Both the position numbers and the translations under genes were made by a program. A stretch of 64,000 bases of DNA, from positions 310,001 through 374,000 of the forward strand of contig NC_064045.1 of assembly GCF_932526225.1 (NCBI RefSeq), read 5' to 3'. Below, piece after piece: positions 38,451-52,728 of the stretch. This DNA comes from Nematostella vectensis (taxonomy: Eukaryota; Cnidaria; Anthozoa; Actiniaria; Edwardsiidae). Position 1 is the first letter of the stretch. Every line of letters begins with the position of its first letter. A model generated the notes under the pieces. It was not told where the DNA came from. It did no database searches and worked only from the letters and a program-made list of their open reading frames with translations.

Positions 38451-39944
38451 TAGCTACCCTATATCCCTGAGTATCCACCCATAATTAAGCTACACCCCTA
38501 CGACCTAGCACTAACTACGCTATACTCCTGAATACATACCCCTAGCTAAGCTTTACCCGTACGACCTAGCAATAACTACACTTTACCCCTGAGTACACAA
38601 CCCTTGCTAAGCTACTCCCCTGTGACGTAGCACTAACTACCCTATACCCCTGAATACCCAACCCTAACTAAACTACACCCCTATAACCGTGCACTTACCT
38701 ACCCTATAACCCTGAGTACCCACCCGTAACTAAACTACACCCCTATGTCCTAGCACTAACTAGACTATACCCCTGGGTACCCACACCTAGCTTAGCTACA
38801 CCCCTACGACCTAGGACTAACTACCCTATACCCCTGCCTACCCATCCCTAACTGACCTACACCCCTATGACACCTAATCACATAACTACCCTTTACCCAT
38901 GTATGACCAAGCGTTTACCAACTTGCACCCCTTTGACCCTGCCGTTTATATAATGTACCCCTGTGCACTCGACCCCTTAATAATAATAAATGATTAATTA
39001 TAAATAAAACATAATTAATAAATAATAATTAATAATAATTAATAATAATAATTAATAATAATAATTAATAATAATGATTAATAGTAATTAATAATAATAA
39101 CTAATTATAATAATTTATAATAATAATTAATAATAAATAATTAATTAAAATAATAATGATAATTATAATTAATAATAATAATTAATAATAATAGCTACCC
39201 TATATCCCTGAGTATCCACCCCTAATTAAGGTACACCCCTACGACCTAGCACTAACTACGCTATACTCCTGAATACCTACCCCTAACTCAGCTTTACCCC
39301 TACGAACTAGCAGTAACTACACTTTACACCTGAGTACCCAACCCTTGCTAAGCTACACCCCTGTGACGTAGCACTAACTACCCTATACCCTTGAATACCC
39401 AACCCTAACTAAACTACACCCCTATAACCAAACACTTACCTATCCTATAAGTCTGAGAACCCACCCCTAACTAAACTACACCCCTATGTCCTAGCACTAA
39501 CTAGCCTATACCCCTGAGTACCCACACCTAGCTTAGCTACACCCCTACGACTTAGCACTAACTACCCTATACCCCTGAGTACCCACCCCAAACTAAGCTA
39601 AACCAGTACGACCTAGCACTAACTACCCTATACACATGAGCACCCACCGCTAACTAAGCTTCTTCCCTTTGACTTAGCACTTATTACCCTATACCCCTGA
39701 GTACCAACCCCTAACAAAGCTACACCCCTATAACCTAACACTTACTACCCTATACCCCTGCATACCCATCCCTAACTGACCTACACCCTATGACACCTAA
39801 TCACATAACTACCCTTTTCCCATGTATGACCAAGCGCTTACAAACTTGCACCCCAGTGACCATGCCATTTATATCCTGTACCCCTCTGCACCCACCCCCT
39901 AATGCCACCGTCCTTACCTTAACACCCCTGAAAAAGTCCCTAGT
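38451..39944 (+). repeat. 61-bp minisatellite tract with short AT spacer (38978-39193)
   Basis: Close copy of 131-1623. Includes the left-arm remnant that runs straight into the AT spacer. Confidence 0.85.
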
Positions 39945-40178
39945 TGATCTTACCTGGATTCAAACCCTGGGCCGTTTGCTTAAGAAGCGAAGCCCGTACC
40001 ACTGAGCCATAGCGCCACTCTCGAGATATCAAGGAAAACTACTCTATACCTTATATGGCTGGGTAAACAAGGCTATACGGTAGTTACTTCTAGTTTTCAA
40101 GAGAGTGGCGCGATAGCTCAGTGGTACGGGCTTTGCTTCTCAAACAAGAGGGCCGGGGTTCGAATCCAGGTCATATCA
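39945..40178. pseudogene. divergent tRNA-derived pair 20
   Basis: Left member 39945-40016 (-). Right member 40107-40178 (+) with TCATATC in the 3' acceptor half. Box A and box B intact on the right. G-rich arm to about 40474. Confidence 0.73.
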
Positions 40179-40474
40179 ACTTGGGATTTTTTCAGTGGTG
40201 TAAAGATAAAGACGTTAAGGGGACATTAAGATAAGTGAGTTTGTGGGTGAGTTGACAGGTGTATGGGGCAACAAGAGATGGTCAAAGGGGTACAGGGTTT
40301 CATGGGTTGGTAATAAGGGTCAATGGTATCAAGAACTAGGTCATAGGGGTGCAAGTTATGAATGAGTGAGTACACAGGGGTACATGAAATCAATGGCTTG
40401 GTCTTGGAGGTGCAGGGTTTTAGGGGATGGTTCAAACAGTTACAGGGATTCAAGAGCTAGGTTATATGGGTACA

Positions 40475-42008
40475 TTATAATAATTAATAATAATAATTAA
40501 TAGTAATTAATAATAATTATTATTAATAATAATTATTAATAATAATTATTATTTATTATTAATTATTATTAATTCATAATTATTATCGATAATTATTATT
40601 AATATATATTATTATTATTAATGTAAAATATAATTATATATAATATATATAATATAATATATATAATTATTATTCATATATATTAATTTTTTTTAATTAT
40701 TATTAATTACTATTATTAATTACTCTTAATTAATATTAATTACTTTTATGAATTACTTTTATTAATTGTTATTAATTACAATTATTCATTATTATTAATA
40801 ATTATAAATAATAATTAATAATAGTAATTATTAATAATAATTAATAATAATAATTTATAATAATAATTTATAATAATAATTAATAATAGTAATTAATAAA
40901 AGTAATTAATAATAATTAATAATAGTAATTCATAATAATTACAAAAAGTAATTCATAATACTAATAAATAATAATAAATAATAATTAATAGTAATTAATA
41001 ATTAATAATAATTAAAAATAATTAATAATATTTAATAATAATTAATAGTAATTAATAATATTTACTATAATTAATAATAATTAATAAAAATTAATAAAAA
41101 TTAAGAATAATCAATAATAATCATTAGAAATTAATAATAATAATTAATCATATTTATTAATTATAATAACTAATAATAATAATTAAAAATAATCAATAAT
41201 AATAATAATAATTAATAATAATCAATAATATTAATCAATAATATAAATCAATAATTGAAATTAATAATAATAATTAATTATAATTAATAATAATCTTTAA
41301 TAATAATTAATAATTAATAATAATTAATAACAATTAATAATAAATAATAAATAATAATTAATAATTAATAATAATAAATAATTATTAATTAATAATTAAT
41401 GTCAATTAATATTAATATTAATAATAACAATTAATAATAATAAATAATAATTAATAATAATTAAGAGTAATAATAATTTTTAATAATAAATAAATTATAA
41501 AAATTAATATTAATTAATAGTAGTTATTAATAATAATTAATAATAATAAATAATTAATAATAATAAATATTAAGAATTAATTAATAAAAATTAATTATAA
41601 TTAATAAATAATAATAATCAATAATAATTATAATTAATAATAATCAATAATAGGTAATAATTCATAATTAATAATAAATAATAATAAATAATAATTAATA
41701 ATAAATTAAAAAAATTAAATAATAAAAATTAATAATTAATAATAATAATAATTAATAATAAATAATATTTAATAAATAATTGATAATAGTAATAAATAAT
41801 TGTAATTAATAATTAAAAATAATTAATAATTAATAATATTTATTATTTATAATAAATAATAATTAATAATTAATAATAATAACTAATAATATAATAATGT
41901 TTAATATAATAATAATAATTAATGATAATGATTAAAAGTTATTAATAATAATAACTAATAATATTAATTAATAATAATAATTAATAATAATATATAATAA
42001 CAATAATT
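40475..42008. repeat. long AT-only spacer, copy 6
   Basis: About 1.53 kb. Has the longer TTATTA/AATAAT alternation at its start (40515-40560) seen in copies 1 and 7, and several short deletions in the body. Confidence 0.85.
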
Positions 42009-42970
42009 ACCCTTTATCCCTGAGTATCCACCCCTAATTGAGCTACGCCCCTACGACCTAGCAATAACTACACTTTACCCCTGTGTACCCAACCCTTGCT
42101 AAGCTACACCCCTGTGACGTAGCACTAACTACCCTATACCCCTAAATACCCAACCCTAACTAAATTACACTCCTATAACCGAGCAATTACCTACCTTATA
42201 ACCCTGAGTACCCACCCCCAACTAAACTACACCCCTGTCCTAGAACTAACTAGCCTATACCCTGAGTACCCACAACTAGCTAAGCTACACCCCTACGACC
42301 TAGCACTAACTAGCCTATACCCCTGAATACCCAACCCTATTAAACTACACCTCTACTACCTAGCACTAACTACCCTATACCCCTGAATACCCACCCATAA
42401 CTAAGCTACACCCTTATGACTTGGCTGTAACTACCCTATACCCCTGAGTACCCGTCCCAAACTAAGCTAAACCCCTATGACCTAGAACTAACTTCCCTAT
42501 ACCCATGAGTACCCATCGCTAACTAAGCTACACCCCTATGACTTAGCACTTACTACCCTATACCCCTGAGTACAAACCCCTAACTAAGGCACACCACTAT
42601 GACCTAGCACTTACTACCCTATACCCCTGCCTACCCATCCCTAACTGACCTACACCCCTATGACACCTAATCACATAACTACCCTTCACCCATGTATGAC
42701 CAAGCGCTTACCAACTTGCACTCCTTTGACCCTGCCGTTTATATCCTGTTCCCCTGTGCACCCACCCCCTTAATAATAAATAATTAATAATTAATAAAAA
42801 ATAATTAATAAATCATAATTAATAATTAATAATAAAAACTAATAATAATAATTAATAATGATAATAATAATTAATAATAAGAATTAATAATAATGATTAA
42901 TAGTAATTAATAATAATAACTAATAATAATTAATAATAAGAATTAATAATAAATAATTAATAATACTAAA

Positions 42971-43007
<37 letters not shown>

Positions 43008-43819
43008 GCTACCCTATATCCCTGAGTATTAACCCCCAACTAAGCTACACCCCTAAGACCTAGCACTAACTACGCTATACTCCTGAATAGCTACCCCTAA
43101 CTAAGCCTCACCCCTACGACCTAGCAATAACTACACTTTACCCCTGAGTACCCAACCCTTGCTAAGCTACACCCCTGTGACGTAGCACTAACTACACTAT
43201 ACGTCTGAATACCCAACCCTAACTAAACTACACCCCTATACCCGGGCACTTACCTACCCTATAACCCTGAGTACCCACCCGTAACTAAACTACACCCCTA
43301 TGTCCTTTAACTAACTAACCTATACCCCTGGGTACCCACACCTAGCTTAGCTACACCCCTACGACCTAGCACTAACTAGCCTATACCCTGAATACCCAAC
43401 CCTAACTAAACTACACCTCTACTATCTAGCACTAACTACCCTATACCCCTGAATACCCACCCCTAACTAGGCTACACCCTTATGACTTGGCTGTAACTAC
43501 AATATACCCCTGAGTACCCACCCCTAACTAAGCTAAACCCCTACGACCTAGCACTAACTACCCTATACCCATGAGTACCCACCGCTAATTAAGCTACACC
43601 TGTATGACTTAGCACTTACTACCCTATACCCATGAGTACCAACCCCTAACTGACCTACACCCCTATGATACCTAATCACATAACTACCCTTTACCCATGT
43701 ATAACCAAGCGCTTACCAACTTGCACCCCTGTGACCCTGAGGTTCATATCCTGTACCCCTATGCACCAACCCCCTAATGACACCGTTCTTACCTTAACAC
43801 CCCTGAAAAAGTCCCTAGT
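42009..43819 (+). repeat. 61-bp minisatellite tract with short AT spacer (42773-43008)
   Basis: Similar to 19812-21644, with small private changes. Confidence 0.85.
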
Positions 43820-44054
43820 TGATCTTACCTGGATTCGAACCCTGGACCGTTTGCTTCAGAAGCGAAGCCCGTAGCTTTGAGCCATAGCGCAACCCTTGAG
43901 ATATCAAGGAAAAACTACTATATACCTTATAAGGCTGGGTAAACAAGGCTATACGGTAGTTTCTTCTAATTTTCAAGAGAGTGGCTAGATAGCTCAGTGA
44001 TACGGGCTTCGCTTCTCAAACAAGAGGGCCGGGGTTCGAATCCAGGTCAGATCA
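43820..44054. pseudogene. divergent tRNA-derived pair 21
   Basis: Left member 43820-43891 (-) with the altered D-loop. Right member 43983-44054 (+) starts GGCTAGA but keeps GGTTCGAATCC. G-rich arm to about 44357. Confidence 0.72.
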
Positions 44055-44374
44055 ACTTGGGATTTTTTCAGGGGTGTAAAGATAAGGACGTTAAGTTGAC
44101 GTTTAGATAAGTGATTTTGTGGGTGAGTTGACAGGTGTATAGGGTAACAAGGGTTGGTCAAAGGGGTCCAGGGTTTCAAGGGTTGGTAATAAGGGTCAAT
44201 GATATCAAGAACTAGGTCATAGGGGTGCAAGTTATGAATGCGTGAGTACACAGGGGTACAGGGTATCTATGGCTTGGTATTGGAGGTGCCGGTTTTTAAG
44301 GTATGGTTCAAACAGTTACAGGGATCCAAGAGCTAGGTAATATGGGTACATTATAATATTTAATAATAATAATT

Positions 44375-44582
44375 ACCCTATATCCCTGAGTATTCACCCC
44401 CCAATTAAGCTACACCCCTACGACCTAGCACCAACTACGCTAAACTCCTGAATACCTACCCCTAACTAAGCCTCACCCCTACTACCTAGCAATAACTACA
44501 CTTTACCCCTTAGTACCCAACCCTTGCAAAGCTACACCCCTGTGAGCTACACCCTTGGACGTAGCACTAACTTACCCTATAC
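44375..44582 (+). repeat. short minisatellite tract, about 3 units
   Basis: Copy of 8097-8304 with an extra C near 44396. Confidence 0.8.
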
Positions 44583-44795
44583 CACGCCCGTTTGATTGAG
44601 AAGCGAAGCCCGTACCACTGAGCCATAGCGCCACTCTCGAGATATCAAGGAAAAATTACTCTATACCTTATAAGGCTGGGTAAACAAGGCTATACGGTAG
44701 TTACTTCTAGTTTTCAAGAGAGTGGCGCGATAGCTCAGTGGTACGGGCTTCGCTACTCAAACAACAGGGCCGGGGTTCGAATCCAGGTCAGATCA
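44583..44795. pseudogene. divergent tRNA-derived pair 22, left member truncated
   Basis: Left remnant 44583-44632 (-), right member 44724-44795 (+). G-rich arm to about 45100. Right of this point the regular L/S order ends. Confidence 0.72.
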
Positions 44796-45135
44796 ACTTT
44801 GGATTTTTTCAGGGGTGTAAAGATAAGGACGTTAAGGGGACGTTAAGATAAGTAAGTTTGTGGGTGAGTTGACAGGTGTATAGGGTAACAAGAGTTGTTC
44901 AAAGGGGTACAGGGTTTCAAGGGTTGGTAATAAGGGTCAATGATATCAAGAACTAGGTCATAGGGGTGCAAGTTATGAATGAGTGTGTACACAGGGGTAC
45001 AGGGTATCAATGGCTTGGTCTTGCCGGTGCAGGGTTCTAGGGGATGGCTCAAACAGGTACAGTGATTCAAGGGCTTGGCAATATGGGTACATTATAATAA
45101 TTAAAAATAATAATTAAGGATAATAATTAAGGATA

Positions 45136-45891
45136 ATAGCTACCCTATATCCCTGAGTAACCACCCATAATTAAGCTACACCTCTACGACCTAGCACTAA
45201 CTACGCTATACTCCTGAATACCTACCCCTAACTAAGCTTTACCCCTACGACCTAGCACTAACTACCCTATACCCCTGAATACCCAACCCTAACTAAACTA
45301 CACCCCTATAACCGAGCACTTACCTACCCTATAACCCTGAGTACCCACCCCTAACTAAACTACACCCCTATGTCCTAGCACTAACTGGCCTATACCCCTG
45401 AGTACCCGCACCTAGCTGAGCTATACCCCTACCACCTAGCACTAACTAGCCAATACCCCTCAATACCCAACCCTAACTAAACTACACCTCTACTACCTAG
45501 CACTAACTACCCTATACCTCTGAATACCCACCCCTAACTAAGATAATCCCGTACGACGCAGCACTAACTACCCGATACCCCTGCCTAGCCATCCCTAACT
45601 GACCTACACCCCTATGACTTAGCACTTACTACCATATACCCCTGAGTACCAACCCCTAACTATGCTACACCCCTATGACCTAGCACTTACTACCCTATAC
45701 CCCTGCCTACCCATCCTTAACTGACCTACACCCCTATGACACCCAATCACATAACTACCATTTACCCATGTATAACCAAGCGCTTACCAACTTGCTCCCC
45801 TGTGACTCTGCCGTTTATATCCTGTACCCCCTGTGCACGCACCCCCTAATGACACCGGCCTTACCTTAACACCTCTTAAAAAGTCCCTAGT
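45136..45891 (+). repeat. 61-bp minisatellite tract, about 12 units
   Basis: Like 37061-37875, but one 61-bp unit shorter, which gives the 1.31-kb pair spacing. Confidence 0.85.
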
Positions 45892-46126
45892 TGATCTTAC
45901 CTGGATTCGAACCCTGGCCAGTTTGATTGAGAAGCGAAGCCCGTACCACTGAGCCATAGCGCCACTCTCGAGATATCAAGGAAAAACTACTCTATACCTT
46001 ATAAGGCTGGGTAAACAAGGATATACGGTAGTTACTTCTAGTTTTCAAGAGAGTGGCGCGATAGCTCAGTGATACGGGCTTCGCTTCTCAAACAAGAGGG
46101 TCGGGGTTCGAATCCAGGTCAGATCA
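45892..46126. pseudogene. divergent tRNA-derived pair 23
   Basis: Left member 45892-45963 (-). Right member 46055-46126 (+) with box B intact. Same family as pair 19. G-rich arm to about 46430. Confidence 0.72.
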
Positions 46127-46456
46127 ACTTGGGATTTTTTCAGGGGTGTAAAGATAAGGACGTTAAGTTGACGTTTAGATAAGTGATTTTGTTGGTGAGT
46201 TGATAGGTGTATAGGGTAACAAGAGTTGGTCAAAGGGGTACAGGGTTTCAAGGGTTGGTAATAAGGGTCAATGATATCAAGAACTAGGTAATAGGGGTGC
46301 AAGTTATGAATGAGTGAGTACACAGGGGTACAGGGTATCAATGGCTTGGTATTGGAGGTGCCGGGTTTTAGGGGATGCTCCAAACAGGTACAGTGATTCA
46401 AGAGCTAGGTAAAATGGGTACATTATAATAATAAATAATAATAATTAATAATAATA

Positions 46457-47706
46457 GCTACCCTATATCCCTGAGTACCCACCCGTAACTAAACTACACC
46501 CCTATGTCCTAGCACTAACTAGCCTATACCCCTGGGTACCCACACCTAGCTTAGCTACACCCCTACGACCTAGCACTAACTACCCTATACCCCTGCCTAC
46601 CCATCCCTAACTGACCTACACCCCTATGACACCTAATCACATAACTACCCTTTACCCATGTATGACCAAGCGTTTACCAACTTGCACCCCTTTGACCCTG
46701 CCGTTTATATAATGTACCCCTGTGCACTCTACCCCTTAATAATAATAAATAATTAATAATAAATAAAACATAATTAATAAATAATAATTAATAATAATAC
46801 TTAATAATAAAAATTAATAATAATAGTTAATAATAATGATTAATAGTAATTAATAATAATAACTAATTATAATAATTTATAATAATAATTAATAATAAAT
46901 AAATAATTAAAATAATCATGATAATTATAATTAATAATAATAATTAATAATAATAGCTACCCTATATCCCTGAGTATCCACCCCTAATTAAGCTACACCC
47001 CTACGACCTAGCACTAACTACGCTATACTCCTGAATACCTACCCCTAACTCAGCTTTACCCCTACGACCTAGCAGTAACTACACTTTACACCTGAGTACC
47101 CAACCCTTGCTAAGCTACACCCCTGTGACGTAGCACTAACTACCCTATACCCTTGAATACCCAACCCTAACTAAACTGCACCCCTATAACCGAACACTTA
47201 CCTATCCTATAAGCCTGAGAACCCACCCCTAACTAAACTACACCCCTATGTCCTAGCACTAACTAGCCTATACCCCTGAGTACGCACACCTAGCTGAGCT
47301 ATACCCCTACGACTTAGCACTAACTACCCTATACCCCTGAGTACCCACCCCAAACTAAGCTAAACCAGTACGACCCAGCACTAACTACCCTATACACATG
47401 AGCACCCACCGCTAACTAAGCCACTTCCCTTTGACTTAGCACTTACTACCCTATACCCCTGAGTACCAACCCCTAACAAAGCTACACCCCTATAACCTAA
47501 CACTTACTACCCTATACCCCTGCATACCCATCCCTAACTGACCTACACCCTATGACACCTAATCACATAACTACCCTTTTCCCATGTATGACCAATCGCT
47601 TACAAACTTGCACCCCAGTGACCATGCCATTTATATCCTGTACCCCTCTGCACCCACCCCCTAATGCCACCGTCCTTACCTTAACACCCCTGAAAAAGTC
47701 CCTAGT
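46457..47706 (+). repeat. 61-bp minisatellite tract with short AT spacer (46738-46954)
   Basis: A shortened version of 38451-39944: the first minisatellite run has lost about 250 bp, roughly four units. Confidence 0.85.
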
Positions 47707-47941
47707 TGATCTTACCTGGATTCGAACCCTGGCCCGTTTGCTTGAGAAGCGAAGCCCGTACCACTGAGCCATAGCGCCACTCTCGAGATATCAAGGAAAA
47801 ACTACTCTATACCTTATAAGGCCGGGTAAACAAGGCTATACGGTAGTTACTTCTAATTTTCAAGAGAGTGGCGCAATAGCTCAGTGGTACGGGCTTCGCT
47901 TCTCAAACAGGAGGGCCGGGGTTCGAATCCAGGTCAGATCA
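47707..47941. pseudogene. divergent tRNA-derived pair 24
   Basis: Left member 47707-47778 (-), right member 47870-47941 (+) starting GGCGCAA. The T-run after the right member is broken (GATTTATTC). G-rich arm to about 48245, with no AT block after it beyond a few bases. Confidence 0.72.
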
Positions 47942-48248
47942 ACTTGGGATTTATTCAGGGGTGTAAAGATAAGGACGTTAAGTTGACGTTTAGATAAGTG
48001 AGTTTGTGGGTGAGTTGACAGGTGTATAGGGTAACAAGAGTTGGTCAAAGGGGTACAGGATTTCATGGGTTGATAATAAGGGTCGATGATATCAAGAACT
48101 AGGTCATAGGGGTGCAAGTTATGAATGAGTGAGTACACAGGCGTACAGGGTATCAATGGCTTGGCCTTGGAGGTGCAGGGTTTTAGTGTATGGTTCAAAC
48201 AGGTACAGGGAGTCAAGAGCTAGGTAATATGGGTGCATTATAATAATT

Positions 48249-49395
48249 ACCCTATATCCATGAGTATCCACCCCTAATTAAGCTACACCCCTACGAGCTA
48301 GCACGAACTACGCTATACTCCTGAATACCTACCCCTAACTAAGCCTTGCCCCTACTACCTAGCAATAACTACACTTTACCCCTGAGTACCCAACATTTGC
48401 AAAGCTACACCCCGTTGACGTAGCACTAACTATCCTATACCCCTGAATACCCAACCCTAACTAAACTACACCCCTATAACCGAGCACTTACCTACCCTAT
48501 AACCTGGAGTACCCACCCGTAACTAAACTACACCCCTATGTCCTAGCACTAACTAGCCTATACCCCTGGGTACCCACACCTAGCTTAGCTACACCCCTAC
48601 GACATAGCACTAACTAGCCTATACCCCCTGAATACCCAACCCTTACTAAACTACACCTCTACTATCTAGCACTAACTACAATATACCCCTGAGTACCCAC
48701 CCCTAACAAAGCTACACCCTTGTGACCTAGCACTAACTACCCTATACCCATGAGTACCCACCGCTAATTAGGCTACACCTCTATGACGTAGCACTAACTA
48801 CCCTATACACCTGAATACCCAACCCTAACTTAACTACACCCCTATAACCGAGCACTTACCTACCCTATAACCCTGAGTTACCCACACCTAACTAAACTAC
48901 ACCCTTATGACTTGGCTGTAACCACCCTATACCCCTGAGTACCCACAGCAAACTAAACAAACCCCTACGAACTAGCACTAACTACCCTATACCCATGAGA
49001 ACCCACCGCTAATTAAGCTACACCTCTATGACTTAGCACTTACTACCCTATACCAATGAGTACCAACCCCAAACTAAGCTAAACCCCTACGAACTAGCAC
49101 TAACTACCCTACACCTACATGACTTAGCACTTACTACCATATACCAATGAGTACCAACCCCTAACTAAGCTACACCCCTATGACCTAGCACTTACTACCC
49201 TATACCCCTGCCTACCCATCCCTAACTGACCTACACCCCTATGACACTCAATCACATAACTACCCTTTACCCATGTATGACCGAGCGCTTACCAACTTGC
49301 ACCCCTGTGACCCTGCAGTTTATATCCTGTACCCCTGTGTACCCACCCCCTAATGCCACCGTCCTTACCTTAACACCCCTGAAAAAGTCCTTAGT
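48249..49395 (+). repeat. 61-bp minisatellite tract, about 19 units
   Basis: No AT spacer. Several unit variants match those at 51703-52613, so these two tracts are recent relatives. Confidence 0.85.
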
Positions 49396-49630
49396 TGATC
49401 TTACCTGGATTCGAACCCTGGCCCGTTTGCTTGAGAAGCGAAGCCCGTACCACTGAGCCACAGCGCCACTCTTGAGATATCAAGGAAAAACTACTCTATA
49501 CCTTATAAGGCTGGGTAAACAAGGCTATAGGGTATTTACTTCTAGTTTTCAAGAGAGTAGCGCGATAGCTCAGTGGTACGGGCTTCGCTTCTCAAACAAG
49601 AGGGCCGGGGTCCGAATCCAGGTCAGATCA
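49396..49630. pseudogene. divergent tRNA-derived pair 25
   Basis: Left member 49396-49467 (-) with CACAGCGCC at its 5' end. Right member 49559-49630 (+) starting AGCGCGA and with GGTCCGAATCC at box B. The same box B change is in pair 27. G-rich arm to about 49935. Confidence 0.7.
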
Positions 49631-49966
49631 ACTAGGGATTTTTTCAGGGGTGTAAAGATAAGGACGTTAAGTTGATGTTTAGATAAGTGAGTTTGTGGGT
49701 GAGTTGACAGGTGTATAGGGTAACAAGAGTTGGTCAAAGGGGTACAGGATTTCAAGGGTTGATAATAAGGGTCGATGATATAAAGAACTAGGTCATAGGG
49801 GTGCAAGTTATGAATGAGTGAGTACACACGGGGTACAGGGTATCAATGGCTTGGTCTTGGAGGTGCAGGGTTTTAGGGTATGGTTCAAACAGGTACAAGG
49901 ATTCAAGAGTTAGGTAAAATGGGTACATTATAAGAAATAATAATAATAATTAATAATAATAATTAC

Positions 49967-51296
49967 CCTATATCCCTGAGTATCCATCCCTAATTAAGCT
50001 ACACCCCTACGACCTAGCACCAACTACGCTATACTGCTGGAAACCTACCACTAACTAAGCCTCACCCCTACTACCTAGCAATAACTACACTTTACCCCTG
50101 AGTACCCAACCCTTGCAAAGCTACACCCCTGTGACTTAGCACTAACTTACCCTATATCCCTGAATACCCAACCCTAACTAAACTACACCCCCATAACCGA
50201 GCACTTACCTATCCTATAACCCTGAGTACCCACCCGTAACTAAACTACACCCCTATGTCCTAGCACTAACTAGCCTATAACCCTGGGTACCCACACCTAG
50301 CTAAGCTACATCCCTACGACCTAGCACTAACTAGCCTATACCCCTGAATACCCACCCCTAACTAAGCTACACCCTTATGACTTGGCTGTAACTACAATAT
50401 ACCCCTGAGTACCCACCACTAACTAAGCTAAACCCCTACGACCTAGCACTGACTACCCTATACCCATGAGTACCCACCGCTAACTAAGCTACACCTCTAT
50501 GACTTAGCACTTACTACCCTATACCCATGAGTACCAACCCCTAACTAAGCTACACCCCTATGAACTAGCACTTACTACCCTATACCCCTGCCTACCCATC
50601 CCTAACTGACCTACACCCCTATAACCGAGCACTTACCTACCCTATAACCCTGAGTACCCACCCCTAACTAAACTACACCCCTCTGCCCTAGCACTAACTA
50701 GCCTATACCCCTGGGTACCCACACCTAGCTAAGCTACACCCCTAAAAACCTAGCATTAACTAGCCTATACCCCTGAATACCCACCCCTAACTAAGCTACA
50801 CCCTTATAACTTCGCTGTAACTACAATATACCCCCCGATTACCCACCCCTAACTGAGCTTAACCCCTACGAACTAGCACTAACTACCCTATACCCATGAG
50901 TACACACCGCTAATTAAGCTACACCTCTATGACTTAGCACTTACTACCCTATACCAATGAGTACCAACCCCAAACTAAGCTAAACCCCTACGAACTAGCA
51001 CTAACTACCCTACACCTACATGACTTAGCACTTACTACCATATACCAATGAGTACCAACCCCTGATTAAGCTACACCCATATGACCTAGCACTTACTACC
51101 ATATACTCTTGCCTACCCATCCCTAACTGACGTACACCCCTATGATACCTAATCACATAACTACCCTTTACCCATGTATAACAAAGCGCTTACCAACTTG
51201 CACCCCTGTGACCATGCCGTTTATATCCTGTACCCCTGTGTACCAACCCCCTAATGCCACCGTCCTTACCTTAACACCCCTGAAAAAGTCCCTAGT
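49967..51296 (+). repeat. 61-bp minisatellite tract, about 22 units
   Basis: Same family as 6058-7542, with one CCCCCCGATTACC variant unit near 50831. Confidence 0.85.
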
Positions 51297-51530
51297 TGAT
51301 CTTACCTGGATTCGAACCCTTGACTGTTTGCTTCAGAAGCGAAGCCCGTAGCTTTGAGCCATAGCGCAACCCTTGAGATATCAAGGAAAAACTACTATAT
51401 ACCTTATAAGGCTGGGTAAACAAGGCTATACGGTAGTTACTTCTAGTTTTCAAGAGAGTGGCTAGATAGCTCAGTGATACGGGCTTCGCTTCTCAAACAA
51501 GAGGGCCGGGTTACAATCCAGGTCAGATCA
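51297..51530. pseudogene. divergent tRNA-derived pair 26, damaged right member and shortened arm
   Basis: Left member 51297-51368 (-). Right member 51460-51530 (+) is one base short, with GGTTACAATCC at box B. The G-rich arm (51531-51700) has lost about 150-200 bp directly after the tRNA-like end, including the T-run. Confidence 0.68.
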
Positions 51531-51702
51531 ACTTCGGGTCGATGATATCAAGAACTAGGTCATAGGGGTGCAAGTTATGAATGAGTGATATACAGGCGTA
51601 CAGGGTATCAATGGCTTGGTCTTGGAGGTGCAGGGTTTTAGGGTATGGTTCAAACAGGTACAGGGATTCAAGAGCTAGGTAAAATGGGCACATTATAATA
51701 AT

Positions 51703-52613
51703 TACCCTATATCGATGAGTATCCACCCCTGATTAAGCTACACCCCTACGACCTAGCACGAACTACGCTATACTCCTGAATACCTACCCCTAACTAAGCC
51801 TTGCCCCTACTACCTAGCAATAACTACACTTTACCTTTGAGTACCCAACATTTGCAAAGCTACACCCCGTTGACGTATCACTAACTATCCTATACCCCTG
51901 AATACCCAACCCTAACTAAACTACACCCCTATAACCGAGCACTTACCTACCCTATAACCTGGAGTACCCACCCGTAACTAAACTACACCCCTATGTCCTA
52001 GCACTAACTAGCCTATACCCCTGGGTACCTACACCTAGCTTAGCTACACCCCTACGACATAGCACTAACTAGCCTATACCCCCTGAATACCCAACCCTAA
52101 CTAAACTACACCTCTACTATCTAGCACTAACTACAATATACCCCTGAGTACCCACCCCTAACAAAGCTACACCCTTATGACCTAGCACTAACTACCCTAT
52201 ACCCATGAGTACCCACCGCTAATTAGGCTACACCTCTATGACGTAGCACTAACTACCCTATACACCTGAATACCCAACCCTAACTTAACTACACCCCTAT
52301 AACCGAACACTTACCTACCCTATAACCCTGAGTTACCCACACCTAACTAAACTACACCCTTATGACTTGGCTGTAACCACCCTATACCCCTGAGTACCCA
52401 CAGCAAACTAAACAAACCCCTACGAACTAGCACTAACTACCCTATAAACATGAGTACCCACCGCTAATTAGGCTACACTTCTATGACTTAGCACTTACTA
52501 CCCTATACCAAATGAGAACCAACCCCTAATTAAGCTACACCCCTATGACCTAGCACTTACTACCCTATACCCCTGCCTACCCATCCCTAACTGACCTACA
52601 CCCCTATGACACT
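51703..52613 (+). repeat. 61-bp minisatellite tract interrupted by the transposon
   Basis: About 15 units ending in ATGACACTCAA at the transposon. The interrupted left arm resumes with CAATCACATAACTACC at 57437. The empty site can be read from 49231-49265. Confidence 0.88.
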
Positions 52614-52616
52614 CAA

Positions 52617-52632
52617 CACGCCGGGTCAGTTG
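52617..52632 (+). repeat. left terminal inverted repeat of the transposon
   Basis: CACGCCGGGTCAGTTG, matching the reverse complement of the right end at 15 of 16 positions. Confidence 0.85.
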
Positions 52633-52720
52633 TCACGGGATATCGGACTTCCGCTTGAAGTCGAAAATGGCTTCCTGGACGATTGATATCCGCGTAGTAC
52701 TGGGAACTACCTCCACCGTG

Positions 52721-52728
52721 TATATAAA
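52721..52728 (+). promoter_or_regulatory. TATA box candidate for the transposase-like gene
   Basis: TATATAAA lies about 105 bp inside the left end and about 380 bp before the chosen start codon. A strong donor-like CAG|GTAAGA at 52985/52986 and an acceptor TATCTTAG ending at 53096 suggest that a 5' untranslated intron (52986-53096) could shorten the leader. This is inference from motifs only. Confidence 0.4.

Larger units (their letters stand above)
36508..44582 (+). repeat. rearranged higher-order repeat (8.07 kb)
   Basis: Pair spacings are 1.37, 2.07, 3.87 and 0.77 kb, so a 2-kb module comes before the long AT module, not after it as in L. The 2.07-kb module (37876-39944) matches the start of the window (1-1623). 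Confidence 0.75.
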
